The notes under the pieces are model-generated. The model was not told the DNA's origin, ran no database searches, and worked only from the letters and a program-made list of their open reading frames with translations. From a virus, in IMG/VR virus record IMGVR_UViG_3300024312_000003, positions 62,001 to 126,000 of that record: DNA of 64,000 nucleotides; one strand, 5' to 3'. Numbering within the stretch: the first letter of the stretch is position 1; each line of letters begins with the position of its first letter. This document shows positions 1-8,331 of this stretch, piece by piece. The translations under genes and the position numbers were made by a program.

Positions 1-57
1 GCAGTTCGAGCCATGGATCGAGAAAGAGATGTAAATTTTGGTCAGTTTCTTTGTCAT
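1..57 (-). CDS. Partial CDS at left edge (N-terminus only)
   Basis: An ATG at 57 opens a frame that stays open to the window edge (19 codons, starting MTKKLTKIYISF). It begins 6 bases after the stop of the AAA+ gene on the same strand, and a weak GGATAA stands upstream. The close spacing fits the tight packing of the region. Too little is visible to assign a function. Confidence 0.45.
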   Translation of the reverse strand, partial: MTKKLTKIYISFSIHGSNC

Positions 58-63
58 GTTGTT

Positions 64-1527
64 TTATCCGTTACTAGATGCTAGTGGTTCATCGGGAGCT
101 GGTGGATTAAAGGGAGACGCGTTAATTCTGCTATTTCTTTGAGTTTGAGAAAGATCAAAATCCCAGTTCAAATCTTTATTTGTTTGAAAGGGAATATTTC
201 GATGTCCTACCTCATTACTGATAGACCCATGAATTCCGTGTTGAAACATCTTTACTGAGTCACGCACAATTTCGGCTGCTGACGGCCATCCGGTTGGATA
301 ATGAATATCCTCTGCGTGTGGATGTTCAAGACGTACCGGAGCAATATTGCTCCTGTCGTTAGGATTATGATTCTTCAAACTTTCAGAATCTTTGATGATT
401 GCCTCATCTGATCGATGCTCTGTATCGAAAAGATAATTCTTAGTCTTGAATTTAAGAGTATCAGTCTCAATTTCAAATCCAGAATCACCTAGGGTGATTT
501 TCAATTCAGAAAAATCACCTCTTGTAATTTGAGTAGTTTCAGAGTAGGCAAATTCAAATTCGTTAATTTTTTTAGTTCTCTTAAAGATAGTGTAATAACT
601 ATAATCCCCATTAATCCTTAGGAAATAGGTTTCTTCCTTTTCGTCAAAGCAATTAATGCACGAATATTGATCACCAAATGTGCCGTTTGTTTTAAGCTCA
701 TAAAACACTTCATTGGAAATTGCTTCAATCGAATTCACAATACTTTCGTTATGAATGTTAGATTCAGTAACGTAAGCTTTCAACAAATCGTAAGTGATCT
801 TAATTTGTTGAGTCATGATGGCGAGTTGAATTATTTCTTTTGTGGTCATTCCTCGTTTGTAATTATCTTTGAAATATTCAATCACTTCAGGGAATTTCAA
901 AGATTCGAAGAATTTAGAGTATCGAATTCGACCCGGACGACCTTTCAAGTATTCGTTTACCCGACTGTAATCGTTGGCGCAAATGATTGTCAGCTTCTTA
1001 CCACCACCACACGAACCATCAAGAATGCTCAAAATACCATTTTGAGCAGACGTCTCTTCGTTGAGTTCAGGATTGTAATAATGCTTGTCAAATTCATCAA
1101 ACATCACAACGATGTTTTGCTTGATCTTTGCAAAAAGATTTGCAAGCATATTCAGAGGAATTGCGTGATCAACAATCACCACTGGATAATCCATACCGAG
1201 TGCTGTTTTTGCGATCACCTGCAGCGTGGTTGTTTTACCAGTACCTTTGAGACCGTAGAGGCCAATACCCATGCAGGTGTCTTGGGTTTCAAAAGTCTTG
1301 AGGTATCGAGCTGTGTCTTTGTGGACACTTCCGTAAATCTTGGGAGGTGGGTTTGGAAATTCAGAAAGTTCCAGATAGAGATTTTTCTCCTCACCATCAA
1401 ATCGGATTCGATAAATTCCAGTTGGAATTGCATCATGAATGTTTCCAGGAACCATCGTCATGGCGTCGACGCGGCCATCCGGATGAACATTAAAGGCGAA
1501 CTTACGAAGATTTTGAGTAGAAGTCAT
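64..1527 (-). CDS. AAA+ family ATPase
   Basis: A 487-residue protein with an ATPase core in its first half. The Walker A motif GLKGTGKT lies near residues 92-99, the Walker B stretch VVMFDEFDK near 140-148, and a sensor-1-like ICAND near 182. These are marks of AAA+ remodelling ATPases. The N-terminal 80 residues and the C-terminal half match nothing I recognise; the last 70 residues are polar and rich in N, P and S. The target is unknown. It is the last complete gene of a minus-strand run. A second AAA+ protein is encoded at 56935-58335, but the two are not close copies. The ATPase assignment is firm; the role is open. Confidence 0.85.
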   Translation of the reverse strand: MTSTQNLRKFAFNVHPDGRVDAMTMVPGNIHDAIPTGIYRIRFDGEEKNLYLELSEFPNPPPKIYGSVHKDTARYLKTFETQDTCMGIGLYGLKGTGKTTTLQVIAKTALGMDYPVVIVDHAIPLNMLANLFAKIKQNIVVMFDEFDKHYYNPELNEETSAQNGILSILDGSCGGGKKLTIICANDYSRVNEYLKGRPGRIRYSKFFESLKFPEVIEYFKDNYKRGMTTKEIIQLAIMTQQIKITYDLLKAYVTESNIHNESIVNSIEAISNEVFYELKTNGTFGDQYSCINCFDEKEETYFLRINGDYSYYTIFKRTKKINEFEFAYSETTQITRGDFSELKITLGDSGFEIETDTLKFKTKNYLFDTEHRSDEAIIKDSESLKNHNPNDRSNIAPVRLEHPHAEDIHYPTGWPSAAEIVRDSVKMFQHGIHGSISNEVGHRNIPFQTNKDLNWDFDLSQTQRNSRINASPFNPPAPDEPLASSNG

Positions 1528-1542
1528 TTTTGATCAGTTGAT

Positions 1543-1812
1543 TTATTCAGAAATGTACTTGGTGATGATTTCTTCAAGAGTGTGACTGCGAAGCAAACCT
1601 TCGATTTGACCGACGGCTACGAGCACATCACCCGCGTCCAGATCAGTAGGCGCATCAATTGCCAGACGCTCTTCCCCGTCTTCGTATTTGATTTTTACAA
1701 TTGTGAAAGAGCCGGGATCCCAGTCTAGAAATGTTGAAAACAGTTTATTCAAAAAACTGATGTCAAAAGCAGTGACTGCGCTTGCTTGGATTGGAATGAA
1801 TTTGAGTTCCAT
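1543..1812 (-). CDS. Hypothetical protein, 89 aa
   Basis: A small acidic protein with no motif I recognise. The ATG has GGGTAAATC just upstream. It is the first gene after the promoter and stem-loop at 1842-1881, so it probably heads the short transcript that also carries the AAA+ gene, whose start lies 15 bases beyond its stop. Confidence 0.75.
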   Translation of the reverse strand: MELKFIPIQASAVTAFDISFLNKLFSTFLDWDPGSFTIVKIKYEDGEERLAIDAPTDLDAGDVLVAVGQIEGLLRSHTLEEIITKYISE

Positions 1813-1841
1813 GATTTACCCAAAATAAAAAGAATGTTTTA

Positions 1842-1881
1842 CCTATTACACTTCAGTGATATGTATCTGAAGTGTAATAGG
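1842..1881 (-). promoter_or_regulatory. Phage promoter motif inside a 15-bp stem-loop
   Basis: On the minus strand the motif TTCAGATACATATCAC (1856-1871) is one of seven similar copies in the window. Here it also forms the loop side of a perfect inverted repeat: CCTATTACACTTCAG pairs with CTGAAGTGTAATAGG around ten bases. The stem lies between the stop at 1893 and the start at 1812, so it may act as terminator for the upstream gene and promoter for the downstream one. Promoter function is inferred from recurrence upstream of genes. Confidence 0.6.
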
Positions 1882-1892
1882 TTTTATGTTGT

Positions 1893-2288
1893 TTAGATCA
1901 CGATGTCTTCAGCAAGAACAGGCGCTGGAAAATACTCCATGTAGTTCTTGCCGAGTTTCTCCCAGACCATGTTGATCTTCATCTCCAACTCTTCGATTGT
2001 CGAAGCGTGCGGATAGATCCCGGTGCCAAAGCTGATACTCAGATGTCCGATCGGTTCTTCAGCACTGACTTGCGCACTGAATTCATAAACCACTTTGACA
2101 GGGCAGTTGGCGGGCATGGAATAGCCCTTGACCTGGATGGTGAATCGCTTTCCTTGCGTGTCCTTGATGGGTTTGTAGAATTGACAAACAAGCCCACTCA
2201 TCGAATCGGCAGGGGAAGCGATTTGATGATTGCGACGATAACCTGCTTCAACGAAGTGTTGTTCTGTCAATTGAAATTGATTTTTCAC
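1893..2288 (-). CDS. Hypothetical protein, 131 aa
   Basis: The start is GTG, preceded by a strong TTAGGAGA site. No domain is recognised. The protein has mixed alpha/beta character and ends in a short hydrophobic stretch. It is followed by the promoter stem-loop at 1842-1881, so it probably closes its operon. Confidence 0.75.
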   Translation of the reverse strand: MKNQFQLTEQHFVEAGYRRNHQIASPADSMSGLVCQFYKPIKDTQGKRFTIQVKGYSMPANCPVKVVYEFSAQVSAEEPIGHLSISFGTGIYPHASTIEELEMKINMVWEKLGKNYMEYFPAPVLAEDIVI

Positions 2289-2374
2289 GTCTTTCTCCTA
2301 AGCTGTTGTTTAAAATTAATGATCGAATTATTGGTGGTTTTAGATTTCAACGATGTCTGTGTAAAACGTAGCTT

Positions 2375-2764
2375 TCATGGCGGATTAAATCCATTTTGAA
2401 TTGCCAAGAGTTTAAGTTCGTATTGAATTTTGTCAGAATCCAATACCTTCCACAATTCCATGACCTTGAAATCAACTCCATCAGAATATTGTTCTGGATT
2501 TCGTTGTTTCAAAGTATCGCTGATTCGTTGGGCTTCAGATTCAGCGTACTCTCGAGACGAAAACGTCATGGCCATCAAGGAGTAGTTCTTTGAATCAGTT
2601 GTCGTGACTCGTGCAAGGCGAATATCGAGTTTCTTATCGGAGTTTGGGGGTATAAAAGTGATCGGATCAATGAAACGATCAAAAAACGCCATTCCGGCAA
2701 TGTAGTTTTTCCCAGTGGTTTCAAGAACGTACATGCCTAGTTCCTTATCGAGGAGTTTGCTCAT
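2375..2764 (-). CDS. Hypothetical protein, 129 aa
   Basis: The start is taken at the ATG at 2764 (MSKLLDKEL), not at the longer frame beginning at 2782, because 2764 reduces the overlap with the upstream gene to 20 bases. No domain is recognised. It forms a tightly overlapping trio with the genes at 2745-3104 and 3085-3495, which suggests translational coupling. Confidence 0.7.
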   Translation of the reverse strand: MSKLLDKELGMYVLETTGKNYIAGMAFFDRFIDPITFIPPNSDKKLDIRLARVTTTDSKNYSLMAMTFSSREYAESEAQRISDTLKQRNPEQYSDGVDFKVMELWKVLDSDKIQYELKLLAIQNGFNPP

Positions 2765-3104
2765 TGATGCTTGCAAAAGCAATCTTGCGAGCTTTGTGTT
2801 CTGCCGCCAATCGCATTGCTTTGTCCAGCTCTTCTTGAAAGATTTTGTCGGCGTGATCCTTCATGTATTGTTCCCATTTGGGATCAAGCGCAGTCTCAGT
2901 CAAGTAACCGTTGATTTGCTTGAGAATCAAACCTTCATCAGGATGTTGAAGAGAGTATCCCTTTCGATGCTTGTCGTGAAAGAGAATTCGGATTTGATCC
3001 AGCAATTTCTCTTTGGCGGTAGCCAGCAGAGTCCGTTCAGCATCACCTTGCAGTTTTTGCATCATGGACTCGATGAACTTTTGATCAATTTTGATGAGAG
3101 ACAT
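2745..3104 (-). CDS. Hypothetical protein, 119 aa
   Basis: A charged, mostly helical protein of unknown function. It overlaps both neighbours by 20 bases (3085-3104 and 2745-2764). Overlaps of equal length at each end point to coupled translation of the three genes. Confidence 0.7.
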   Translation of the reverse strand: MSLIKIDQKFIESMMQKLQGDAERTLLATAKEKLLDQIRILFHDKHRKGYSLQHPDEGLILKQINGYLTETALDPKWEQYMKDHADKIFQEELDKAMRLAAEHKARKIAFASINEQTPR

Positions 3105-3495
3105 ATTTTTGATTCAGAATGTGAATTTGATCGATGATCTTTTCTTCAAGAATATCGATGAAAGGTTGTTTTCCTTCCATCGCCAGATGACTCTTAGGTT
3201 GAAGAGATTCCAACCAATTCTTGAATTCATAAACACCATTGAGTGTGGTTCGGAAACTCAACGAATGTACACCACCGTTGTGAGGATAGCCGAAACGACT
3301 CTCCCAAGGAAGTCCAGGCCAGTTGTTTTGACAACTGTAGTACAAATAGCCTAGAAAATAGCCAGCGGGTTCGTGTTGGGGTTGAGACATGTCGATTCGT
3401 ACGATTTTATCGTCGAATACGCCGAGTTGCCAACGAAAGTATTCAGTCATCATGACTGTATGGCCAAGTTCATTGAGTTGTTCGGTAATTTTCAT
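3085..3495 (-). CDS. Hypothetical protein, 136 aa
   Basis: No domain is recognised. The protein is rich in aromatic residues in its middle part (YFLGYLYYSCQNNWPGLPW). The ATG overlaps the stop of a 26-codon zinc-finger-like frame by ATGA, so the two may be translated together. Confidence 0.72.
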   Translation of the reverse strand: MKITEQLNELGHTVMMTEYFRWQLGVFDDKIVRIDMSQPQHEPAGYFLGYLYYSCQNNWPGLPWESRFGYPHNGGVHSLSFRTTLNGVYEFKNWLESLQPKSHLAMEGKQPFIDILEEKIIDQIHILNQKYVSHQN

Positions 3496-3572
3496 GGTGT
3501 ATTTTCTATTGTTTTAATATCGCACAAACGACAAAAGGTGGAATAAATTCCATGCTTTACACAATTACCCAT
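3492..3572 (-). CDS. Putative 26-aa zinc-finger-like microprotein
   Basis: A very short frame reading MGNCVKHGIYSTF then CRLCDIKTIENTP. The pattern C4-H7-C14-C17 could bind one zinc ion. Its ATG follows the stop of the 3574-3882 gene by two bases, and its TGA overlaps the next ATG, so it exactly fills the gap in a coupled operon. There is no strong ribosome site. The zinc role is inferred from residue spacing alone. Confidence 0.5.
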   Translation of the reverse strand: MGNCVKHGIYSTFCRLCDIKTIENTP

Positions 3573-3573
3573 T

Positions 3574-3882
3574 TTAGATGACTGTTGTTTTTCTTGAAAG
3601 TTTAATTACATTACCGTTGTCGTCGATAACCGGTTTTGATTTAGGGAAGAAAATCAAACTGGTAACGGGAAAAGTAATGATGTCTTTCGGTTTAGGTTTT
3701 ACGCCGTTGATGATAACTGCGGATTGTTCAAGCCAGCGACGCACTTCGGAATTGCTTGCAGCAATGCATGGAGTCTCAATGGACATTGGAAGACTCGGAC
3801 GCATCGACAGAAGGAATTCAAAGGCAGTAGTCGGTTTTACTCGATTGATGTGAATGATTTGGTCTTCTGCGATTTGTGTCAT
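3574..3882 (-). CDS. S4-like RNA-binding phage protein
   Basis: A 102-residue protein. Residues 43-62 read SNSEVRRWLEQSAVIINGVK, which resembles the S4 RNA-binding motif (S-x-SE-x-RR, then G/S-x-V-x-ING). It is followed by a beta-rich PKDIITFPVTSLIFF segment. Small S4-like proteins of this type occur in phages. The RNA target is unknown; it could as well be a fold reuse without RNA binding. The resemblance was judged by eye. Confidence 0.55.
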   Translation of the reverse strand: MTQIAEDQIIHINRVKPTTAFEFLLSMRPSLPMSIETPCIAASNSEVRRWLEQSAVIINGVKPKPKDIITFPVTSLIFFPKSKPVIDDNGNVIKLSRKTTVI

Positions 3883-3888
3883 GATTTT

Positions 3889-4647
3889 TCAACTGTTGCT
3901 TGAGATTGAATCCAGAACGTCACCAGTTTGTTTAAAGTACGGACTCATCAAAACTGTTTTTGACTTTCGATCAGCGTTCACATTTGGATTAGATTTTACC
4001 AAAGGACGAAGATGACTAATAGGGTTATCCATTGCAGCAAGATCCGGATACTTCTTAGACCCAGCCTTATAGATTGCTTGCTTAACATTAACGCCTGATT
4101 CTAGAACGATCTGATTGTCGTTCCAGCGAATCTGGTAAAGATTCGTAATACCATTGTCGTACCAAGCAATGTTTTCGATATTCTTTTCAGTATTAAAACC
4201 AGAACGTTCAAGCGCGTGATATAGATCGACACCTTCAACGACAGATCGAGTGTTGTCTTTCCAGTAAACAGTGTATTTTTTGATTTTGAATTTATTACCG
4301 TTTACTACTTTACTTTCCATCCGGTAGATGGCAAATTCTTCATTGACGTATTGGTTAGAAAGCCGTTCAGCTTCCAACTCAGCTTTTGTTTTAGAACTGT
4401 GGACACGGGGACGACTGGTGAATTGAGGAAATCCAGCATCAGTCATGCGCGCAATGATGAAATGCGTTTTTCTTCCATCATTTTGTTTCACATTTCGCAT
4501 TTCAGAAAGCATGAATCCCAACCAATATGCTTGAGTGGTTGGGTTGATGTAGTCGCTTTCTTCATTTTTACGGAAATCGAAATGTCCAATACACACTTTT
4601 TCGAATTCAGGTTGAAATTGTTTCGTCAAGATGGAACTGATCTTCAT
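3889..4647 (-). CDS. Hypothetical protein with two copies of a small YW-D-A-G module
   Basis: The start is set at 4647 (MKISSILTKQF) because CTAAAGGAAA stands just upstream; the frame is open for 11 more codons without a site. In the second half two stretches share a pattern: KYTVYWKDNTRSVVEG...HALERSGF and YQIRWNDNQIVLESG...QAIYKAGS. The same pattern makes up most of the 75-aa protein at 10582-10809. Function is unknown. The module may be a small domain that this phage reuses. Confidence 0.7.
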   Translation of the reverse strand: MKISSILTKQFQPEFEKVCIGHFDFRKNEESDYINPTTQAYWLGFMLSEMRNVKQNDGRKTHFIIARMTDAGFPQFTSRPRVHSSKTKAELEAERLSNQYVNEEFAIYRMESKVVNGNKFKIKKYTVYWKDNTRSVVEGVDLYHALERSGFNTEKNIENIAWYDNGITNLYQIRWNDNQIVLESGVNVKQAIYKAGSKKYPDLAAMDNPISHLRPLVKSNPNVNADRKSKTVLMSPYFKQTGDVLDSISSNS

Positions 4648-4722
4648 GATGATTATTTCCTTTAGTTGTGAAAATAACAAGGTAAGGAGTCTTGTTACTT
4701 ATTTATTCCGGAATAAATAAGA

Positions 4723-4959
4723 TTAATCCGGAATATGGCATACACAAACATACTTCCAATGTCGTGTTGGAACATACATACTTGTTCCAACATTACCTGA
4801 ATGACTCCAACGTTTTGCTCCAGGATTCCATTGCAGAACGATTCGGCCAAAGTAATGGCCGTCACTATCGTAATGATCGAGCCAATGATGATTGGCTAGT
4901 TTTATTTCGTTTCCTGGAGGTTGAGGTTCGTCTTGAAATTCAGAATTTAGATTACCCAT
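4723..4959 (-). CDS. Small conserved-type phage protein, 78 aa
   Basis: A hydrophilic protein rich in W, H and G in the middle (NHHWLDHYDSDGHYFGRI) with a C-terminal WKYVCVCHIPD. It starts immediately after the stop of 4960-5169, with AAGAGG upstream. Between its stop and 4647 lie two inverted repeats (around AACAAG...CTTGTT and TTCCGGA...TCCGGAA) that may end the transcript. No function is known to me. Confidence 0.65.
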   Translation of the reverse strand: MGNLNSEFQDEPQPPGNEIKLANHHWLDHYDSDGHYFGRIVLQWNPGAKRWSHSGNVGTSMYVPTRHWKYVCVCHIPD

Positions 4960-5169
4960 TTAAACCTCTTCAACGACGATATTGACTTGCTTGGCCATTT
5001 CCAAAAGATCAGTGAGATTCATATTCTCAATTTTCTCTTGAATTTTAGCAACCAATTCGTTACGAATTTGATTCTGAGTGATGTGTGCTACTTCATCAGG
5101 GTACGGACGTGAGCCTTCGTCGTAGACAATGTAGGTTTTGTTATCAGAAGTATCAGTGATTTGAGGCAT
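4960..5169 (-). CDS. Hypothetical protein, 69 aa
   Basis: The start chosen is the ATG at 5169 (MPQITDTSDN). A TTG six codons upstream is possible, but neither has a strong ribosome site. The C-terminal half is a predicted amphipathic helix (QIRNELVAKIQEKIENM), perhaps for self-association. It abuts the next gene (TAA then ATG). Confidence 0.65.
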   Translation of the reverse strand: MPQITDTSDNKTYIVYDEGSRPYPDEVAHITQNQIRNELVAKIQEKIENMNLTDLLEMAKQVNIVVEEV

Positions 5170-5212
5170 GTCGAGTCTTTCACTCAATGTGGTTCGTACG
5201 GAGTAAATCGTA

Positions 5213-5797
5213 TTAGTCTTTTATCGATTGAGCATTGTCAATTGACTTAGCGAAGAAATTTCTTTCAGCATCAGCTCCTGGATAAATAGTACCGGCTACG
5301 ATTTGATCGGACGGACATTCATTCTTTTGAATGTATTTATTTACAAACCTTTCATCGACTACACGATCAAACTTGATAGTGTATTGCGATCCATAGATGT
5401 GTTTATAGGTCCATTCTTTGCTGAGAACTGCGAGTTCTCCAGGAACATCTACTGGTTCCAAAGACTTAGCAGTGTATCCAGAAAAGATAGTCGTTGTCAT
5501 TTTTTCGAAATGAGCGTACTGTTTATTCTCAGCACTCTCGTGATTATCAGAGATGATTCTTTCGCATTCTCGAATCTTCTCTACCTTGTTTCGATCAGGA
5601 ACAAGAACATAGAGAGGCTCGCCGTCGCAATCCCTGTTGAGAATTGCGACGTAGGCCAAAATGTGTTGATCCCATTGATCGTGAAAGAAGCGAACTCGAT
5701 CATTGACAGCAAACCCATGTTTGATTTGCATGTTGTTTTCACGAATGGTTTTACCATTCTTTTCAACGAGACGATGAGTAACTTGTACATTAGACAC
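5213..5797 (-). CDS. Hypothetical protein, 194 aa, GTG start
   Basis: The frame is open further upstream, but the start is taken at GTG 5797 (VSNVQVTHRLVEK). AAAAGGAA stands 7 bases before it, and this start also clears the upstream gene's stop at 5811. Residues after 30 are beta-rich (FAVNDRVRFFHDQWDQHILAYVAI), suggesting a small barrel-like N-terminal part. No family is recognised. Confidence 0.7.
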   Translation of the reverse strand: MSNVQVTHRLVEKNGKTIRENNMQIKHGFAVNDRVRFFHDQWDQHILAYVAILNRDCDGEPLYVLVPDRNKVEKIRECERIISDNHESAENKQYAHFEKMTTTIFSGYTAKSLEPVDVPGELAVLSKEWTYKHIYGSQYTIKFDRVVDERFVNKYIQKNECPSDQIVAGTIYPGADAERNFFAKSIDNAQSIKD

Positions 5798-5810
5798 TTT
5801 GATGTTCCTT

Positions 5811-6353
5811 TTAACTGGGGATTTTACACTGTTGATTGGAATTGGCAACCAACTCCATGCTCAAAGCTACCGCGAGTTGTTCGATACCGCCGTGTTGATC
5901 AATGGTGGATTTCATGGCTTCACGATGTTGATTGTCGAAGACAACCACATCATCACCCATTCGATAATCCGAATACCAAACACCACAGTAATCCATGGCC
6001 GCTTGTCGAATTTCTTGACTGTTCTTGATGCGGTATTCGCCTTCGATTTGCTCAACAAATCGAGTGACTGCTTCAGACTTCAGCATTTCGGCGACTCGTT
6101 CATATTGGTGGTTCCAGATGAGGAAGCGAGTCATTTCTTCGAAATGATACGTGATTTTTTGTCCTGTCTGAATTTCCCACATGCTGATGCCGAGAATGTC
6201 TTCAACGATGGCTTCTCGCAGTTCATCGTCGTCCATGGCGTCGATGGACCACATCACTTCACCATCGATGATTTCATGACGCACTGCACGAGAATCAATA
6301 CATTCAAGAAAAGCAGACGAGTTCTTGTGATCGGGATGAAAATCAAAGTTCAT
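5811..6353 (-). CDS. Hypothetical protein, 180 aa
   Basis: A strongly acidic, mainly helical protein with no motif I recognise. It is followed 13 bases later by the GTG-started gene at 5213-5797 and probably shares its transcript. Confidence 0.72.
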   Translation of the reverse strand: MNFDFHPDHKNSSAFLECIDSRAVRHEIIDGEVMWSIDAMDDDELREAIVEDILGISMWEIQTGQKITYHFEEMTRFLIWNHQYERVAEMLKSEAVTRFVEQIEGEYRIKNSQEIRQAAMDYCGVWYSDYRMGDDVVVFDNQHREAMKSTIDQHGGIEQLAVALSMELVANSNQQCKIPS

Positions 6354-6393
6354 GATGGTTTATTCGTTTAAAGTTGAATTAGTTCAGATTGAA

Positions 6394-6840
6394 TCAGTTA
6401 TTCTTGATGATTTCACCAACAACTATTAGGGCGCTACCGAAATCACGATGAAGTGTTCCCTGATCTGAATCATTCCGTTTGATGATTACTTGTTTTTCAT
6501 TTAGAATGATGCTGATCTCAAAATCACCAGATGCGATTTTGATGGTCTTTTCAGTCGGTGTCTGGATCTGATCGACATTGTTGAGTTCGTAATGATTCTT
6601 ACGACTCGCATAGATGTCTTGATTGTGGCTGAACAATTCCCACTTCTTGAAGAAAGTGAAATAAGGAACATCGTTCTCACCCCACTCCACTGTTGCGAAG
6701 TCTTCCCCGCAATAGGTCAATCTACCCTCATTGACCAATACCACTGTTTCGACAATTCGAAGAGGAATGTTAATCGTATCGAGTTGGTGAAGAATTCGAC
6801 CAAGACTGCGACCGCTGTTTTTGTACTGACCGTATGCCAT
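6394..6840 (-). CDS. Hypothetical protein, 148 aa
   Basis: Preceded by a clear TAAAGGAAACTAAA ribosome site. This leader is shared almost letter for letter with the genes at 6953, 9967 and 26530, so it may be a standard strong leader in this phage. The protein is beta-rich, with paired strands in the last 50 residues. No domain is recognised. Confidence 0.75.
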   Translation of the reverse strand: MAYGQYKNSGRSLGRILHQLDTINIPLRIVETVVLVNEGRLTYCGEDFATVEWGENDVPYFTFFKKWELFSHNQDIYASRKNHYELNNVDQIQTPTEKTIKIASGDFEISIILNEKQVIIKRNDSDQGTLHRDFGSALIVVGEIIKNN

Positions 6841-6871
6841 TTTAGTTTCCTTTAGTAGGTGAGCGTTGAAC

Positions 6872-6912
6872 CAATTCTAATGATAATTTAGTATTGATTA
6901 TCATTAGAATTG
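6872..6912 (-). other. 16-bp stem-loop in the leader of the 6394-6840 gene
   Basis: CAATTCTAATGATAAT pairs with ATTATCATTAGAATTG around a nine-base loop. It lies 31 bases upstream of the start at 6840 and directly beyond a terminator-like repeat. It could protect the 5' end of the transcript or be part of a double terminator. Confidence 0.55.
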
Positions 6913-6918
6913 ACTCTT

Positions 6919-6951
6919 AGAGTCTAAGGGTGGAATCCACCCTTAGACTCT
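6919..6951 (-). terminator. Terminator-like inverted repeat
   Basis: AGAGTCTAAGGGTGG pairs with its complement around a short AATCC loop, one base after the stop of the 6953-7264 gene. There is no long T-run, so termination is inferred from the position and the very stable stem. Confidence 0.6.
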
Positions 6952-6952
6952 C

Positions 6953-7264
6953 TTATGTTTGAACCACAAAGACCCCGTCACTGACGCATACGTCCTTGTA
7001 CAGAATCCTGATCTGGTTACGCATGTTTCGAGTGATCACCGCGTAAAGCTTACCAGTTTCACGGCAGTGAATTTCTGCGATGGAAGCGCGATAGTCGTTC
7101 GCCTGCATGTGCTTGATGCAGTTCAGGACTGCCAAATCCACACGGGTGCTCAGATTCACCTTCATGATTTCTCGCTTGAAGGTGTACGTCGTCTCGATCG
7201 TCAAGATCTTCTTTTTGAGACGGTAGTTACCGTTGTGTGGTTTGGTGTCTTTTGCTTTTGCCAT
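6953..7264 (-). CDS. Hypothetical basic protein, 103 aa
   Basis: Its start MAKAKDTKPHNG is preceded by AAGGAAACTAAA. The N-terminal 30 residues are rich in lysine; the rest alternates strands and helices (ETGKLYAVITRNMRNQIRI). It could bind nucleic acid, but no family is recognised. It is followed directly by a strong stem-loop. Confidence 0.72.
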   Translation of the reverse strand: MAKAKDTKPHNGNYRLKKKILTIETTYTFKREIMKVNLSTRVDLAVLNCIKHMQANDYRASIAEIHCRETGKLYAVITRNMRNQIRILYKDVCVSDGVFVVQT

Positions 7265-7349
7265 TTTAGTTTCCTTGTTTGACTATTTTAATAATAGTCC
7301 GGTGGTTGAGTATTTATTATTTTTGTTTTAAAGAACGAAGTGGTGCTTC

Positions 7350-7733
7350 TTAATCTTCGATAGCACTGCGATAACCGGGCACCGAAGAGTACATCTCAGG
7401 AACCATGCCCCAGCGGAACCCAAACTCGGAGACGCAGGAGATGTCTTCCAAGTATTCGTCGATTTCAGAAAAGTCTTTGAAATTGATACTCAGGTATCCA
7501 CCTGTCACTTCGGAGAAATGCATGGGGAAATGCTTGAGTCCTTCAAAACTACTGTTCTTGAGAGGAATCATCTCAGAATGGTTGTTGAGGTAGTCGTAAA
7601 ACTCACCGGAGGTGACTACCACACCAACACTGTCGCCACGGGAAGCATAATGCTTACCCTTACCAACGATCTTGTTATCCTTGATGAAGAGAACTTCACC
7701 ATTCGTCATGTTCGAAAGTGCATTGTGATGCAT
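7350..7733 (-). CDS. Hypothetical protein, 127 aa
   Basis: The ribosome site AAAGGAATAATC stands before the ATG. The protein is beta-rich, with a glycine-containing segment near residue 30 (YASRGDSVGVVVTSGEFYDYL). No recognised domain. It follows the 7757-8320 gene by 23 bases in what looks like one operon. Confidence 0.72.
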   Translation of the reverse strand: MHHNALSNMTNGEVLFIKDNKIVGKGKHYASRGDSVGVVVTSGEFYDYLNNHSEMIPLKNSSFEGLKHFPMHFSEVTGGYLSINFKDFSEIDEYLEDISCVSEFGFRWGMVPEMYSSVPGYRSAIED

Positions 7734-7756
7734 GATTATTCCTTTATGATGATTTA

Positions 7757-8320
7757 TCAGATACTGACCAATCCGTAGTGTTTGATTTCAGGAATGTCCG
7801 GATAAGGACAATTCCATTCCAGTTTCTTGCTGAATCGAGTTGCGATTTCTTGATCGATTTCTTTGATCAAGCGAGCCACTCCCTCAACGATAACTGGCTC
7901 GCGGTCTCGATGAATGTTATCTTTGAGGAACTCGTACTGCTCACTGAGCAGATGATAATGAACCGCCTTGTGTTTCTCGATGGCCTGTGGTAACTTACCG
8001 GGTTCTACAACTACGCGGAACACTCGATCAGCTGTATCAGAGATTTGTCCGTACGATGCGTGTGGATACTGATTGCGGAAGGAGACACCATCGGCAGTCA
8101 GAATGTATCCGTCGTACTTCTTTTCGGGATTCTCCGAAGTATCATTTGCATCACCAACTTTGTGATGTTCGATGACTTCAAGCTCAATGATCTTGAACTT
8201 CCAATTCAAATGGGGGGTTGAAATAACATATCCAATCGAATTGATGATCATTTTAGTAGCTTCATCACTTTCATGATAGAAGCCAATTGCCAAAATCTTT
8301 TCATTGAGTTGATAACGCAT
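7757..8320 (-). CDS. Hypothetical protein, 187 aa (MRYQ-NE family)
   Basis: It starts MRYQLNEKI, close to the MRYQINEQV start of the 12200-12757 protein, which has almost the same length (185 aa). Both have a strand-rich first half and a helical second half, so they may be diverged paralogues, although identity beyond the start is low. Ribosome site AAAAGGAAACAAA. Function unknown. Confidence 0.72.
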   Translation of the reverse strand: MRYQLNEKILAIGFYHESDEATKMIINSIGYVISTPHLNWKFKIIELEVIEHHKVGDANDTSENPEKKYDGYILTADGVSFRNQYPHASYGQISDTADRVFRVVVEPGKLPQAIEKHKAVHYHLLSEQYEFLKDNIHRDREPVIVEGVARLIKEIDQEIATRFSKKLEWNCPYPDIPEIKHYGLVSI

Positions 8321-8331
8321 TTTGTTTCCTT

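Noticed and set aside
2339-2377. 12-codon minus frame MKATFYTDIVEI overlapping the upstream stop by ATGA
   Set aside because: Coupled start is attractive but the peptide is too short to support by sequence alone.
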